Part shown: piece after piece, positions 44,326 through 53,561 of the stretch
Position numbering within the stretch: position 1 is the stretch's first letter
Layout of the letters: every line of letters begins with the position of its first letter
Assembly: GCF_013300825.1 (NCBI RefSeq)
Contig: NZ_JAAIMY010000012.1
Location: forward strand, 34,624-98,623
Source: Blautia wexlerae
Lineage (GTDB): Bacteria; Bacillota; Clostridia; Lachnospirales; Lachnospiraceae
Length of the DNA: 64,000 nucleotides
Direction: 5' to 3'
Notes under the pieces: generated by a model
Seen by the model: only the letters and a program-made list of their open reading frames with translations
Databases searched by the model: none
What the model was told of the DNA's origin: nothing
Made by a program: the position numbers and the translations under genes

Positions 44326-46518
44326 ATGGCTGTTCAGTTTAATGAAGACAAGAAAATCTTCCGTCTGGATACGGAAACAAGTACTTACTTAATGGGATTA
44401 ACTCCGGAGGGATATCTGGGACATATTTATTACGGAGACCGCTTATATAAAGCAGCAGAGAATTATATGCTGCGTATGGAGGAGCCACCGTATACACCAT
44501 CTGTAAACAAAAGAGAGAAATCTTCTTTTCTGGACAGTTTTCCAATGGAATACCCGACCGGAGGAATCGGAGATTACCGTGAAAGCTGCCTGAATGTGCG
44601 CAATGAAGCTGGTCAGATGGGATGCGAAATCCACTATGTTTCCCACGAAATTTATAATGGGAAAAAAGCTCTCAAAGGACTTCCGGCATCTTTCGGTACA
44701 GAGGAAGAAGTACAGACTCTGGATATCCTCTGCGAAGACGAGATCCTGAGATTGCAGGTAGTGTTAAGCTATTCTGTATTTGAAAAAGAGAACGTGATCA
44801 CCAGAAGTGTGAAATTAATTAATAAGGGTGATCAGAAGCTTAAAATTGAGAAAATCTACAGTGCATGTCTGGATATGGACAACGAGAACTTTGAGATGTT
44901 GACACTTCATGGTTCCTGGGCAAGAGAGCGTCACATTCAGCAGGGACCGCTCCGTTATGGAAAACAGATGGTATCCTCTACAAAAGGAGAATCCAGTCAT
45001 CAGGAGCATCCCTTTGTGGCTCTGGTAACACCGGGAACCACTCAGCAGCAGGGCAAAGTTTACGGAATGCATTTCGTATATTCCGGGAACTTTATCGGAC
45101 AGGCAGAGTTAAACCAGTTTGATTCTGTACGTACAGTTATGGGTATCAACAAAGAAGAATTTGGCTGGATCCTGAAAGCAGGAGAAGAGTTCCAGGCACC
45201 GGAAGTTGTTATGACTTATTCTCATGAAGGTCTGGGAGAAATGACCAGAAGCTATCATGATTTCTACAGAAACCACATGATCAGAAGTAAATATCTTCAT
45301 AAGAAGAGACCAATCCTGATCAACAACTGGGAAGCTACTTACTTTGATTTTAACACTGATAAGCTGTTAGATATCGCAAGAGAAGCGAAGTCCTGCGGTA
45401 TTGAGATGCTGGTTATGGATGACGGCTGGTTTGGCGTGAGAAACAGCGATAACTGTTCTCTTGGCGACTGGAAGGTCAACACAGATAAGATCACAGGCGG
45501 ACTGAAACATCTGGTAGATGAAGTAAATAAGATTGGTCTTGAGTTTGGTATCTGGTTTGAGCCGGAGATGATTTCTCCCAACTCTGATCTTTACAGGGCG
45601 CATCCGGAATGGGCAATCCAGATTCCGGGAAGAGAAGCAACACAGAGCAGGCAACAGTACGTCCTTGATCTTTCCAGATCAGAAGTACTGGATTATGTAT
45701 ATGAGAGCGTGGCTTCTATCTTAAGAAGTGCCAATATTGCTTATGTGAAATGGGACATGAATCGTCAGTTAAGTGACCTGGGAAGCACTTATCTGGGAGC
45801 AGAAGAGCAGCAGGAACTTTTCCATCGTTATGTTCTGGGTGTTTATGCACTTCAGGAGAGACTGGTTACAGAATTCCCTGACCTTCTTCTGGAAAACTGC
45901 TCCGGAGGTGGTGCACGTTTCGACCCGGGTATGTTATACTATAGTCCACAGATTTGGTGTTCTGATGACACAGATGCCATCGAGCGTTTGATGATCCAGG
46001 AAGGAACTTCCCTGATCTATCCGTTATCTACCATGGGCGCTCACGTCAGCGACTGCCCGAACCATACAGTTGGCAGGGTGACGCCTTTCGAGACAAGAGG
46101 ACATGTGGCACTGGCAGGTACCTTTGGATACGAACTGGATGTGACAAAGATTCCGGAAGAAGACAGAAAGATGATTCCGGAGCAGACAAAGATGTACCAC
46201 AAATATCATGAACTGGTACGTGAGGGTGACTACTACAGAATTGCTTCCTACAGAGAGAATCATCTGTATGACTGCTGGGCAGTAGCTGCAAAAGATAAGA
46301 GAGAAGTTCTGGTAACTTATGTGCATGTACTCAGCACACCCAATGCCCACAGCAGAAGAATCTTCCTGCAGGGATTTGATCCGGAGGCTGTCTATGCGCT
46401 TGAGGGAACCGAAGAGAAATATACAGGTGAGATGTTGATGAAGTGTGGTTTCCTTGTGAAAGGGTTCTGGGGAGACTTTAAGAGTAAATTGTATCATTTT
46501 GTGAAAGTGACTGAGTAA
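44326..46518 (+). CDS. alpha-galactosidase (GH36)
   Basis: A 730-residue cytosolic enzyme that removes alpha-galactose side chains. The N-terminal beta-sandwich runs to about 300. The catalytic barrel has EMLVMDDGWFG, the nucleophile Asp in YVKWDMNR and the acid/base Asp in WCSDDTDAIER, after LLENCSGGGARFDPG. No signal peptide. It heads the locus behind the TTAAGTT promoter. In this setting it should act on imported galactosyl-mannooligosaccharides. AAAGGAG precedes the ATG. Confidence 0.95.
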   Translation: MAVQFNEDKKIFRLDTETSTYLMGLTPEGYLGHIYYGDRLYKAAENYMLRMEEPPYTPSVNKREKSSFLDSFPMEYPTGGIGDYRESCLNVRNEAGQMGCEIHYVSHEIYNGKKALKGLPASFGTEEEVQTLDILCEDEILRLQVVLSYSVFEKENVITRSVKLINKGDQKLKIEKIYSACLDMDNENFEMLTLHGSWARERHIQQGPLRYGKQMVSSTKGESSHQEHPFVALVTPGTTQQQGKVYGMHFVYSGNFIGQAELNQFDSVRTVMGINKEEFGWILKAGEEFQAPEVVMTYSHEGLGEMTRSYHDFYRNHMIRSKYLHKKRPILINNWEATYFDFNTDKLLDIAREAKSCGIEMLVMDDGWFGVRNSDNCSLGDWKVNTDKITGGLKHLVDEVNKIGLEFGIWFEPEMISPNSDLYRAHPEWAIQIPGREATQSRQQYVLDLSRSEVLDYVYESVASILRSANIAYVKWDMNRQLSDLGSTYLGAEEQQELFHRYVLGVYALQERLVTEFPDLLLENCSGGGARFDPGMLYYSPQIWCSDDTDAIERLMIQEGTSLIYPLSTMGAHVSDCPNHTVGRVTPFETRGHVALAGTFGYELDVTKIPEEDRKMIPEQTKMYHKYHELVREGDYYRIASYRENHLYDCWAVAAKDKREVLVTYVHVLSTPNAHSRRIFLQGFDPEAVYALEGTEEKYTGEMLMKCGFLVKGFWGDFKSKLYHFVKVTE

Positions 46519-46545
46519 AGGGGATAAGAAAGGACATATAATGTA

Positions 46546-47556
46546 ATGGGAAAAGTAAGGATGGCTGATATTGCCGCAAAGGTAGGAGTCAGCACTGTAA
46601 CTGTTCACAATGCTCTGTCTGGCAATAAGGGCGTTAGTGATGAGATGCGGGAGAAAATCCAAAAGGTGGCAGATGAGCTGGGTTATCATCAGATGACGGT
46701 AGCAGCCAAGCGTGAAAGAAATAAAGGTGGCCTGCGCAATATCGGTGTCATTATTTCAGAGAAATATTTGGCGGCATATACTACTTTTTACTGGAAAATG
46801 TATCAGGAACTTGCTCTGGTAGCTACAGATAAGGGCTGTATGGCTGCTGTAGAGATCCTGAAGTATGACATGGAGGATAATTTCATTCTTCCGAGGATCC
46901 AGGAGGAGCATACAGTAGATGCCCTGGTAGTGATGGGAGAGATCAGCAGGGAGTATATCCACTTTATGAAAGAGCGCACAGATGTGCCGGTGATATTCCT
47001 GGATTTCTATGACAAAGAGCTGGCAAATGATGCAGTCATCACTGATAACTTCTATGGAATGTATCTGATGACAGGGTACCTGTTTGAGCAGGGATTCACA
47101 AAGATGGCGTATGTTGGTTCTATTCATGCGACCAGCAGTATCATGGACCGTTACTGCGGTTTTTACAAAGCACAGTTAGAGCATGGACAGGCTCTGCTGG
47201 ACGAATGGCTGATTGAGGACCGTGATGAAAAGGGTGCTATGAGCATCAGGCTGCCGGAGCATATGCCGGAAGCCTTTGTATGCAACTGCGATCTTGCTGC
47301 GGGAATGCTGATCATGGAACTGGAGAAACAGGGATATCGCGTGCCGGAGGATATTTCCGTAGTTGGTTTTGATAATTACCTGTACCCTGGATTCCCGGAC
47401 AAAAAAATTACCAGCTATGAGGTAAATACACAGGCGATGGCAAAAGTGGCGCTGGAAAAAGCACTGAAACAGATTAAGAATCCTGCTTCAGGACGAGGCC
47501 TGAGCATTGTTTCCGGAAAGATTGTGGAAAAAGAAAGCGTTCGCAAGAAAAACTAA
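46546..47556 (+). CDS. LacI-family regulator of the mannan locus
   Basis: A 336-residue repressor-type protein. The DNA-binding start is MADIAAKVGVSTVTVHNALSG, given here as ADIAAKVGVSTVTVHNALSG. The ligand-binding core spans about 65-330 (LPEHMPEAFVCNCDLAAGML, DISVVGFDNYLYPG). It starts 27 bases after the GH36 gene and ends at a terminator before the transporter genes. The likely ligand is a mannooligosaccharide or breakdown product, and the likely operator is the TTAAGTT repeat. Confidence 0.92.
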   Translation: MGKVRMADIAAKVGVSTVTVHNALSGNKGVSDEMREKIQKVADELGYHQMTVAAKRERNKGGLRNIGVIISEKYLAAYTTFYWKMYQELALVATDKGCMAAVEILKYDMEDNFILPRIQEEHTVDALVVMGEISREYIHFMKERTDVPVIFLDFYDKELANDAVITDNFYGMYLMTGYLFEQGFTKMAYVGSIHATSSIMDRYCGFYKAQLEHGQALLDEWLIEDRDEKGAMSIRLPEHMPEAFVCNCDLAAGMLIMELEKQGYRVPEDISVVGFDNYLYPGFPDKKITSYEVNTQAMAKVALEKALKQIKNPASGRGLSIVSGKIVEKESVRKKN

Positions 47557-47621
47557 AGAATTAGCAGTTCTTCTGCGCAACTTAATAGATGACTTAAAAT
47601 AAAAATTAATCAAAAACCACC

Positions 47622-47668
47622 AAAAGCTTCTGCTACCCGTCAAAAGCGGGTATGACAGGAGCTTTTTT
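47622..47668 (+). terminator. terminator of the GH36-lacI unit
   Basis: AAAAGCTTCTG pairs with CAGGAGCTTTT, with an inner ACCCG/CGGGT stem, then six T. It separates the regulator from the transporter transcription unit. Confidence 0.8.
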
Positions 47669-47693
47669 CTTGTGATTTTATACAAAACCTCAA

Positions 47694-47786
47694 CTTAAAT
47701 ATTTCGTACTATTAACAAAAATGTTTATTTAAGTGAAAATAGCTTGATATTTAAGTTAGATGTGGTAAGATTAAATCAACTTAAAG
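47694..47786 (+). promoter_or_regulatory. transporter promoter with several TTAAGTT half-sites
   Basis: TTGATA (47744-47749) and TAAGAT (47766-47771) are 16 bases apart. Half-sites AACTTAAATA, TATTTAAGTG, TATTTAAGTT and AACTTAAAG lie around and inside the promoter. A further AACTTAA is at 47579. Confidence 0.6.
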
Positions 47787-47842
47787 GTAAGCGAATTAAG
47801 AAAAGCTTAAGGAAAAGTGAAAAGGGTAAAGGAGGAACCGAC

Positions 47843-49201
47843 ATGAGCGTGTCAAAGAAAGTGTTAAGTGTAGGTCTGGCTGCAGTACTTGCAGCATCTA
47901 TGATCCCGGCAGTTGGTGTTTTTGCAGCAGATGAGGAAATCCCAACACTGGATCAGATCAAGGTAGGAGAAGATTATCAGGATCTGAAAGCATCCATCAA
48001 AGTGCTGACAAACCGAACTGATATTGTGGATACTGTATATAAAGGATATGCAGATGAATTTATGAAGATGTATCCAAACATCAAGGTTGAATACGAAGGA
48101 ATCACAGATTATGAGCAGTCTCTGGAGCTTCGTCTTACAACAGGCGACTGGGGTGATCTTTGTTTCATTCCTACCAGTGTTGACAAGAGTGAATTAAGCA
48201 GTTATTTTACACCACTTGGCGATTATGACACATTAGATCAGACATACAATTTCGTACAGGACAAGAGCTATGACGGAACTGTATACGGAATCGCTAACGG
48301 CGGTACAGCAAGTGGTATCGTTTATAATAAGAGAGTTTGGAAAGAGGCAGGAATCGATGAACTTCCATCTACTCCGGATGAATTCCTTGAGGACTTACAA
48401 ACAATTAAAGATAACACAGATGCAGTTCCACTGTATACAAACTTTGCAGCAGGATGGCCAATGGGAGCATGGGATGCTTACATCGGTGTAACTGCAACAG
48501 GCGATGCAGATTACATGAACAACACAATCTGCCACACAAAGAATCCGTTTGCAAAACAGGACGATATGACAGGTCCATACGCAGTTTACTATACCATGTA
48601 TGAATCTGTTGCAAGAGGACTTGTAGAAGATGACCCTGCATCCAGTGACTGGGAATCTTCCAAAACAAAAATGAACTCCGGTGAGATCGCAACAATGGTA
48701 CTTGGCTCCTGGGCAGTACAGCAGTGTAAAGACGCTGGTGACACTCCTGATGATGTAGGATATATGCCATTCCCGATCACAGTTGACGGAAAACGTTATG
48801 CAGGTGCAGGCGGAAACTATTCTTTCGGTGTAAACAATCAGGCGGATACAGACAACCAGATCGCAGCAATGCTTTACATGAAATGGCTCATCGAAGATTC
48901 TTCTATCTATGATGATGAAGGAAGCATCCCGGCATTAAAGAGCGGAGATCTTCCGGATGCACTTGCTGATTTCGAAGGTGTTGAACTTCTTGCAGACAAC
49001 CCTGCAAAAGAAGGCGAAGAGTCCTTATTCAACGAACTTAACAGCGAAAGCGAAGTTGGTATCAACAACGATGATTACCCAGACTGTGAAATCCTTGAAG
49101 CTGCTCTGTATGGTTCTAACACATTAGATGAAATGATGGATCAGTGGAATGAAAAATGGTCTGATGCACAGGACAGTCTTGGTGTAGAAGTTAACGAATA
49201 A
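47843..49201 (+). CDS. oligosaccharide-binding protein of an ABC transporter
   Basis: A 452-residue solute-binding protein of the carbohydrate family 1 type (large, Trp/Tyr-rich). The signal peptide is cut at VFA-ADE, and there is no lipobox Cys, so attachment to the cell is unexplained. Body motifs include NRTDIVDTVYKGYADEFMK and VLGSWAVQQCKDAG. The start at 47843 follows AAAGGAGG; an earlier in-frame TTG lies inside the promoter. Its place before two permeases and GH130 enzymes implies binding of mannooligosaccharides. Confidence 0.9.
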   Translation: MSVSKKVLSVGLAAVLAASMIPAVGVFAADEEIPTLDQIKVGEDYQDLKASIKVLTNRTDIVDTVYKGYADEFMKMYPNIKVEYEGITDYEQSLELRLTTGDWGDLCFIPTSVDKSELSSYFTPLGDYDTLDQTYNFVQDKSYDGTVYGIANGGTASGIVYNKRVWKEAGIDELPSTPDEFLEDLQTIKDNTDAVPLYTNFAAGWPMGAWDAYIGVTATGDADYMNNTICHTKNPFAKQDDMTGPYAVYYTMYESVARGLVEDDPASSDWESSKTKMNSGEIATMVLGSWAVQQCKDAGDTPDDVGYMPFPITVDGKRYAGAGGNYSFGVNNQADTDNQIAAMLYMKWLIEDSSIYDDEGSIPALKSGDLPDALADFEGVELLADNPAKEGEESLFNELNSESEVGINNDDYPDCEILEAALYGSNTLDEMMDQWNEKWSDAQDSLGVEVNE

Positions 49202-49210
49202 AAAATTGCT

Positions 49211-49339
49211 GTAACTGTAAAGGTACTGAGCAGTTACAAAACACTCATGAGCGTGTTTGGAAAAGTTTACACAGAAATTTTTCAGACACGCTCTCTATGT
49301 GAAAGAAACATAGTTACTTTACACGGAGTAGACAGTAAC
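49211..49339. repeat. three-hairpin array between binding protein and permease
   Basis: Hairpin 1 is GTAACTG/CAGTTAC (49211-49237), hairpin 2 is AGCGTGT/ACACGCT (49250-49292), and hairpin 3 is the inverted copy of the GTTACTGT repeat family (49313-49339). They may stabilise the upstream message and reduce permease expression. Confidence 0.6.
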
Positions 49340-49422
49340 AAGACATACAGTATTGACCAACGGGAATCTGAAGCAAGATCCCTATCGGTGGATACTGAAG
49401 AGAGTTTTATAAGGAGGGAATT

Positions 49423-50436
49423 ATGAGTAATCCGGCAACAGCAACTCCTAAAACAAAAAAGTCGTTCGGAGAATGGATTAAGAGCAGAAAAGGTCAGAAA
49501 TGGATCGTAATTATCACATTCATGTTCGTACCGTTACTGCTTCTTACTGTTTTTACATATGTTCCGTTCTTTAAGATGGTACAGTTCAGTTTCTATAAGA
49601 TGAAATATATCGGACCGAGAACTTTCGTAGGCTTAAAGAACTACAAAGAAGTATTTTCCAGAAGTGAGTGCTTCAAATCTTTGTATGTCAGCCTTTATTA
49701 CATGGGCGGGGCAGTGATTCAGCTTGCACTTGCACTTTTCTTTGCAACATTAATGGTATTTAAGACAAAAGGTGAATCCTTCTTCAAGGGAGCAATGTTC
49801 TTCCCATATCTGATCTGTGGTATTGCAGTTGGTTTCATCTTCAAATTCTTCTATGCAAGAGGATTCGTACTTGACTCCATCCTCCAGGCACTGGGAATTA
49901 AATTGGAAGATATTCCTTACTGGTTACAGGACAAAAAGATTAACAACATTTCGCTGGCAGCGACTTCCGTATGGAGATACACAGGCCAGAATATGATCCT
50001 GTTCCTGGGTGCAATGATGTCTGTAGATTCTGACCTTTATGAGGCAGCTTCTCTGGACGGTGCAAATAAATGGCATCAGTTCCGCTACATTATTCTTCCA
50101 AGTATCAAATCTATCGTAGTACTGAATCTGATCCTTTCCATCAGCGGTTCCTTAAGTGCATTCGAGCCGCCATATGTTATCACAAACGGTACTATGGGAA
50201 CGGGTACATATTTCGTAATCATGAACCGTCTGGCTCATGAAAATCAGAAAGTTGGCCTTGCCTGCGCAATGGCAGTCGTACTTCTGGCAATTATCGTTGT
50301 CTGCACAGTCGCACAGAAACTCTTCTTCAAATATGCTTTTGATGACGGTACATCCGATGAGTCCAAGGCAGCAGTAAGAAAGAGAAAGAAAGCAGAAAAA
50401 GCAGCAAGAAAGGCAATGAAGGGAGGACAGGCATAA
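49423..50436 (+). CDS. ABC sugar permease 1
   Basis: A 337-residue permease with six hydrophobic segments and the EAA-type loop YEAASLDGANKWHQFRYI that contacts the ATPase. The N-terminus is charged and the last 30 residues are Lys-rich and cytoplasmic. It shares its last base with the next start codon. No ATPase gene is in this locus, so a shared MsmK-type ATPase elsewhere is needed. AAGGAGG precedes the ATG. Confidence 0.92.
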   Translation: MSNPATATPKTKKSFGEWIKSRKGQKWIVIITFMFVPLLLLTVFTYVPFFKMVQFSFYKMKYIGPRTFVGLKNYKEVFSRSECFKSLYVSLYYMGGAVIQLALALFFATLMVFKTKGESFFKGAMFFPYLICGIAVGFIFKFFYARGFVLDSILQALGIKLEDIPYWLQDKKINNISLAATSVWRYTGQNMILFLGAMMSVDSDLYEAASLDGANKWHQFRYIILPSIKSIVVLNLILSISGSLSAFEPPYVITNGTMGTGTYFVIMNRLAHENQKVGLACAMAVVLLAIIVVCTVAQKLFFKYAFDDGTSDESKAAVRKRKKAEKAARKAMKGGQA

Positions 50437-51281
50437 TGAGAACAAAAACCAGTCCGATTACAGTTATTTTTAATATTTTTAAATATGTGGTACTGATCCT
50501 GGCAGCAGTCATTGCGCTGGTTCCGGTATGCGTGTGTATCCTTACTGCTTTTAAGACAACAGATGAATACAATGCATCTTCTGTATTGGATCTTCCAAAG
50601 ACATTTGCTTACTTTGAAAACTTTAAAATTGCATTTACACAGGCTAATATGCTTCGCGGATTTATCAACACAGCACTTGTACTGATCGTGGTACTGACTG
50701 TTTCCGTATTTGTAGGTGCAATGCTTGCTTACGTTTTAAACCGTTTCCAGTTCAAAGGAAACGCAGTGATCCAGAACCTGTTTATGTTTGCAGCACTGAT
50801 TCCTGGTATTGCTACACAGGTTACTGTTTATCAGATCATGTATTCCTTAGGTCTGATCAATCATCTTTACGGATATATGATCGTATTAATGGGCACAGAT
50901 ATTATTTCCATTTACATTTTCCTGCAGTTCTTCGAGAACCTTCCGGTATCTTTAGATGAATCAGCGATTATGGATGGATGTACATATTTTGGAGTATTCT
51001 TCAAGATTCTGTTCCCGCTTCTGAAACCGGCGATTGTTACTTCAGTTGTTCTGAAAGGTGTTGGCGTTTACAACGAGTACTATATGTCAAACCTGTATCT
51101 GCAGAACCAGGATCTGAAGACAATTTCCACAGCACTTTATACATTTACAGGCCCTTATGGTAACCAGTACAACTACATCTGCGCTGGTGTTATCATCACA
51201 ATCATTCCGATCCTGATTCTTTTCCTGATCTTCCAGAAACAGGTTTATGGCGGAATGGCAGCAGGAGCTGTTAAGGGTTGA
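50436..51281 (+). CDS. ABC sugar permease 2
   Basis: A 281-residue permease of the MalG type with six hydrophobic segments and the loop LDESAIMDGCTYFGVFFKI. It pairs with permease 1 to form the membrane channel for the oligosaccharide-binding protein. The ATG overlaps the previous stop codon. It is 32 bases upstream of the GH130 gene. Confidence 0.92.
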   Translation: MRTKTSPITVIFNIFKYVVLILAAVIALVPVCVCILTAFKTTDEYNASSVLDLPKTFAYFENFKIAFTQANMLRGFINTALVLIVVLTVSVFVGAMLAYVLNRFQFKGNAVIQNLFMFAALIPGIATQVTVYQIMYSLGLINHLYGYMIVLMGTDIISIYIFLQFFENLPVSLDESAIMDGCTYFGVFFKILFPLLKPAIVTSVVLKGVGVYNEYYMSNLYLQNQDLKTISTALYTFTGPYGNQYNYICAGVIITIIPILILFLIFQKQVYGGMAAGAVKG

Positions 51282-51313
51282 TGCCTGACTTTATATGAAA
51301 GAGGAGAATGACA

Positions 51314-52336
51314 ATGAGCGAAGTTAAAATTATCGGACCTGCAGTGCCAAACGTACCGTGGCAGGAAAAACCGGCAGAATTTATGGGAGCTCCGGTATGG
51401 AGATATAACGAAAACCCGATCATCGGAAGAAATCCGGTCAAAGAAGTTGCAAGAATTTTCAACAGTGCAGTAATTCCTTATGAAGGAGAATTCATCGGTG
51501 TGTTCCGTGGTGAGCAGACAAACGGAATCCCGTATATTTACCTTGGCAGAAGCAAAGATGCTATTCACTGGAACTTTGATGAAAATAAGATTCAGTTCGT
51601 AGATGAAGACGGGAAAGAATTCATGCCTGTATATGCTTACGATCCTCGTCTTGTAAAAGTAGAAGATACTTACTATATCATCTGGTGCCAGGATTTCTAC
51701 GGTGCAGCGATCGGTATGGCAAAAACAACAGATTTCAAAACTTTTGTAAGAGTTGAGAATCCTTTCCTTCCATTTAACAGAAATGCAGTTTTGTTCCCGA
51801 GAAAAATCAATGGAAACTTTGTAATGCTTTCCCGTCCGAGCGACAGCGGACATACACCATTCGGAGATATCTTCCTTTCTGAGAGCCCTGACCTGACTTA
51901 CTGGGGAAAACACCGTCATGTAATGGGTAAGAGCAGTGAATGGTGGGAATCTCTGAAGATTGGCGGCGGTGCAGCTCCGATTGAGACAACAGAAGGATGG
52001 CTTCTGTTCTACCATGGAGTAAGTGGAACCTGTAACGGATATGTTTACAGTATCGGTGGTGCAATCCTTGATATCGACAATCCGTCTATCGTGAAATACC
52101 GCTGCCAGAACTTCCTTCTCACACCGGAAGAATGGTATGAAGAACGTGGATTTGTTCCGAATGTCACCTTCCCATGCGCAACAATCCATGATGCAGAAAG
52201 CGGAAAGATTGCTATCTATTACGGATGTGCAGATACTTATGTAGGCCTTGCATTTACAGAAGTTGATGAGATTGTTTCCTATATTAAAGAACACAGTGTT
52301 GTGACAGAAGAAGATACTGAAATCGGAAAGAGATAA
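51314..52336 (+). CDS. beta-1,4-mannooligosaccharide phosphorylase (GH130_2-type)
   Basis: A 340-residue five-bladed propeller enzyme. It should release mannose-1-phosphate from the non-reducing end of beta-1,4-mannooligosaccharides with phosphate. Family features are FRGEQTNGIPYIYLGRS, the probable proton-donor Asp110 in YDPRLVKVED, FPRKINGNFVMLSRPSDSGH (phosphate-binding Arg and His) and YYGCADTYVGLA. It resembles the GH130 subgroup 2 enzymes of gut Firmicutes. GAGGAG is seven bases before ATG 51314; ATG 51308 is too close to it. Confidence 0.88.
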   Translation: MSEVKIIGPAVPNVPWQEKPAEFMGAPVWRYNENPIIGRNPVKEVARIFNSAVIPYEGEFIGVFRGEQTNGIPYIYLGRSKDAIHWNFDENKIQFVDEDGKEFMPVYAYDPRLVKVEDTYYIIWCQDFYGAAIGMAKTTDFKTFVRVENPFLPFNRNAVLFPRKINGNFVMLSRPSDSGHTPFGDIFLSESPDLTYWGKHRHVMGKSSEWWESLKIGGGAAPIETTEGWLLFYHGVSGTCNGYVYSIGGAILDIDNPSIVKYRCQNFLLTPEEWYEERGFVPNVTFPCATIHDAESGKIAIYYGCADTYVGLAFTEVDEIVSYIKEHSVVTEEDTEIGKR

Positions 52337-52351
52337 TCAACCTGCAATTAT

Positions 52352-52460
52352 AAAACAGGATGAGACAGGGGCGTCGTGCCATGTGTGATGGCGTGAGGCT
52401 CCTGTTTTGCCTTACCGGCTAGTACAGTGAATATAGCAGAAACTTAATTTTCGCTGTACT
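52352..52460 (+). promoter_or_regulatory. two intercistronic hairpins
   Basis: AAAACAGG...CTCCTGTTTT (52352-52408, with an inner GCCAT/ATGGC stem) and GTACAG...CTGTAC (52422-52459) lie between the GH130 and esterase genes. The first could be a partial terminator that lowers esterase expression. Confidence 0.5.
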
Positions 52461-52511
52461 GATCAGTAATATGGGAGATTATGAGATTATAGAAGACAGA
52501 GGGCAGGAAGA

Positions 52512-53561
52512 ATGACAATTTTAGCAGATCATAAGAAATTGATTTACAGTGGAAGAATTGACTGGAGTAATCCGCTGGAACCGATTTTTGTATTTCCGTG
52601 TACATTTGTAAAAATGAAATTTACAGGAAACGTTTTGAAAGTTCATGTGAAGAACCGTAATGCTTATTGGAACAATTATCTGGGAGTGATCCTGGATGGG
52701 GAGCAAAGTTGTGTTCTCCTTCCGAAAGACGGAGAAGCGCTGCTGGATATTCCGGTAAAAGAATCCGAGAAAACGGAACATGAAGTGATGATCTTCAAGA
52801 GACAGGATTCCTGCCATGAACTTACTTTCCTGGGATTTGAGCTTGGCCAGGGAGCAGAAATCATGGATTCAGATCCGTTGCCGGAAAGAAGAATCGAAGT
52901 GTATGGAGATTCTGTATCAGCAGGTGAGGTATCTGAGGCTGTGGACTACACGGGAAAAGAAGACCCGGAACATAATGGCGAATATTCCAACAGCTGGTAT
53001 TCCTATGCATGGATGACTGCGAGAAGATTGAATGCGCAGATCCATGATATTGCTCAGGGTGGAATTGCTCTGAGGGATCATACTGGCTGGTTTTACGAAC
53101 CGGAAGCAATTGGAATGGAGACAGCCTGGAATAAAATACATTATAATCCACTGTTTGGGAATGCAACAGAGTGGGATTTCTCCAAATATACACCGCAGGT
53201 GGTAATTGTGGCAATCGGTCAGAATGATAATCATCCGGACGATTACATGAAAGAAGACTACAACAGTGAGAGATCAAAGCAGTGGAGAGAACATTATAAG
53301 GCATTTATAGAAGGGCTGAAGAAACAGTATCCGGAGGTAAAAATTGTCTGCTGTACAACCCTGCTCTGCCATGATGAGTCCTGGGACAGATCAATCGGGG
53401 AAGTTGTGAAAGAATTGGATCATCCGGACATCACCCAGTGTCTTTTCACACGAAATGGAAAGGGTACTCCCGGACATCTACGTATCCCGGAGGCAGAGGA
53501 AATGTCTCAGGAGCTGGCTGCTTATATAGAGAAACTGAATGTGAAGGGATGGGAGAAGTGA
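52512..53561 (+). CDS. CE2-type acetyl esterase
   Basis: A 349-residue two-domain esterase without signal peptide. An N-terminal jelly-roll domain (about 1-125) is followed by an SGNH domain with nucleophile Ser in EVYGDSVSAGE, VAIGQNDNHP and the catalytic His in GTPGHLRIPEAEE. The layout is that of carbohydrate esterase family 2, which in gut mannan loci removes acetyl groups from acetylated mannooligosaccharides. Its stop codon overlaps the next start by one base. Confidence 0.85.
   Translation: MTILADHKKLIYSGRIDWSNPLEPIFVFPCTFVKMKFTGNVLKVHVKNRNAYWNNYLGVILDGEQSCVLLPKDGEALLDIPVKESEKTEHEVMIFKRQDSCHELTFLGFELGQGAEIMDSDPLPERRIEVYGDSVSAGEVSEAVDYTGKEDPEHNGEYSNSWYSYAWMTARRLNAQIHDIAQGGIALRDHTGWFYEPEAIGMETAWNKIHYNPLFGNATEWDFSKYTPQVVIVAIGQNDNHPDDYMKEDYNSERSKQWREHYKAFIEGLKKQYPEVKIVCCTTLLCHDESWDRSIGEVVKELDHPDITQCLFTRNGKGTPGHLRIPEAEEMSQELAAYIEKLNVKGWEK

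Noticed and set aside
51245..52294. 349-codon open frame on the minus strand
   Set aside because: It lies wholly antisense to the GH130 gene, has no ribosome site and shows no protein-like pattern. The coding strand has clear family motifs.
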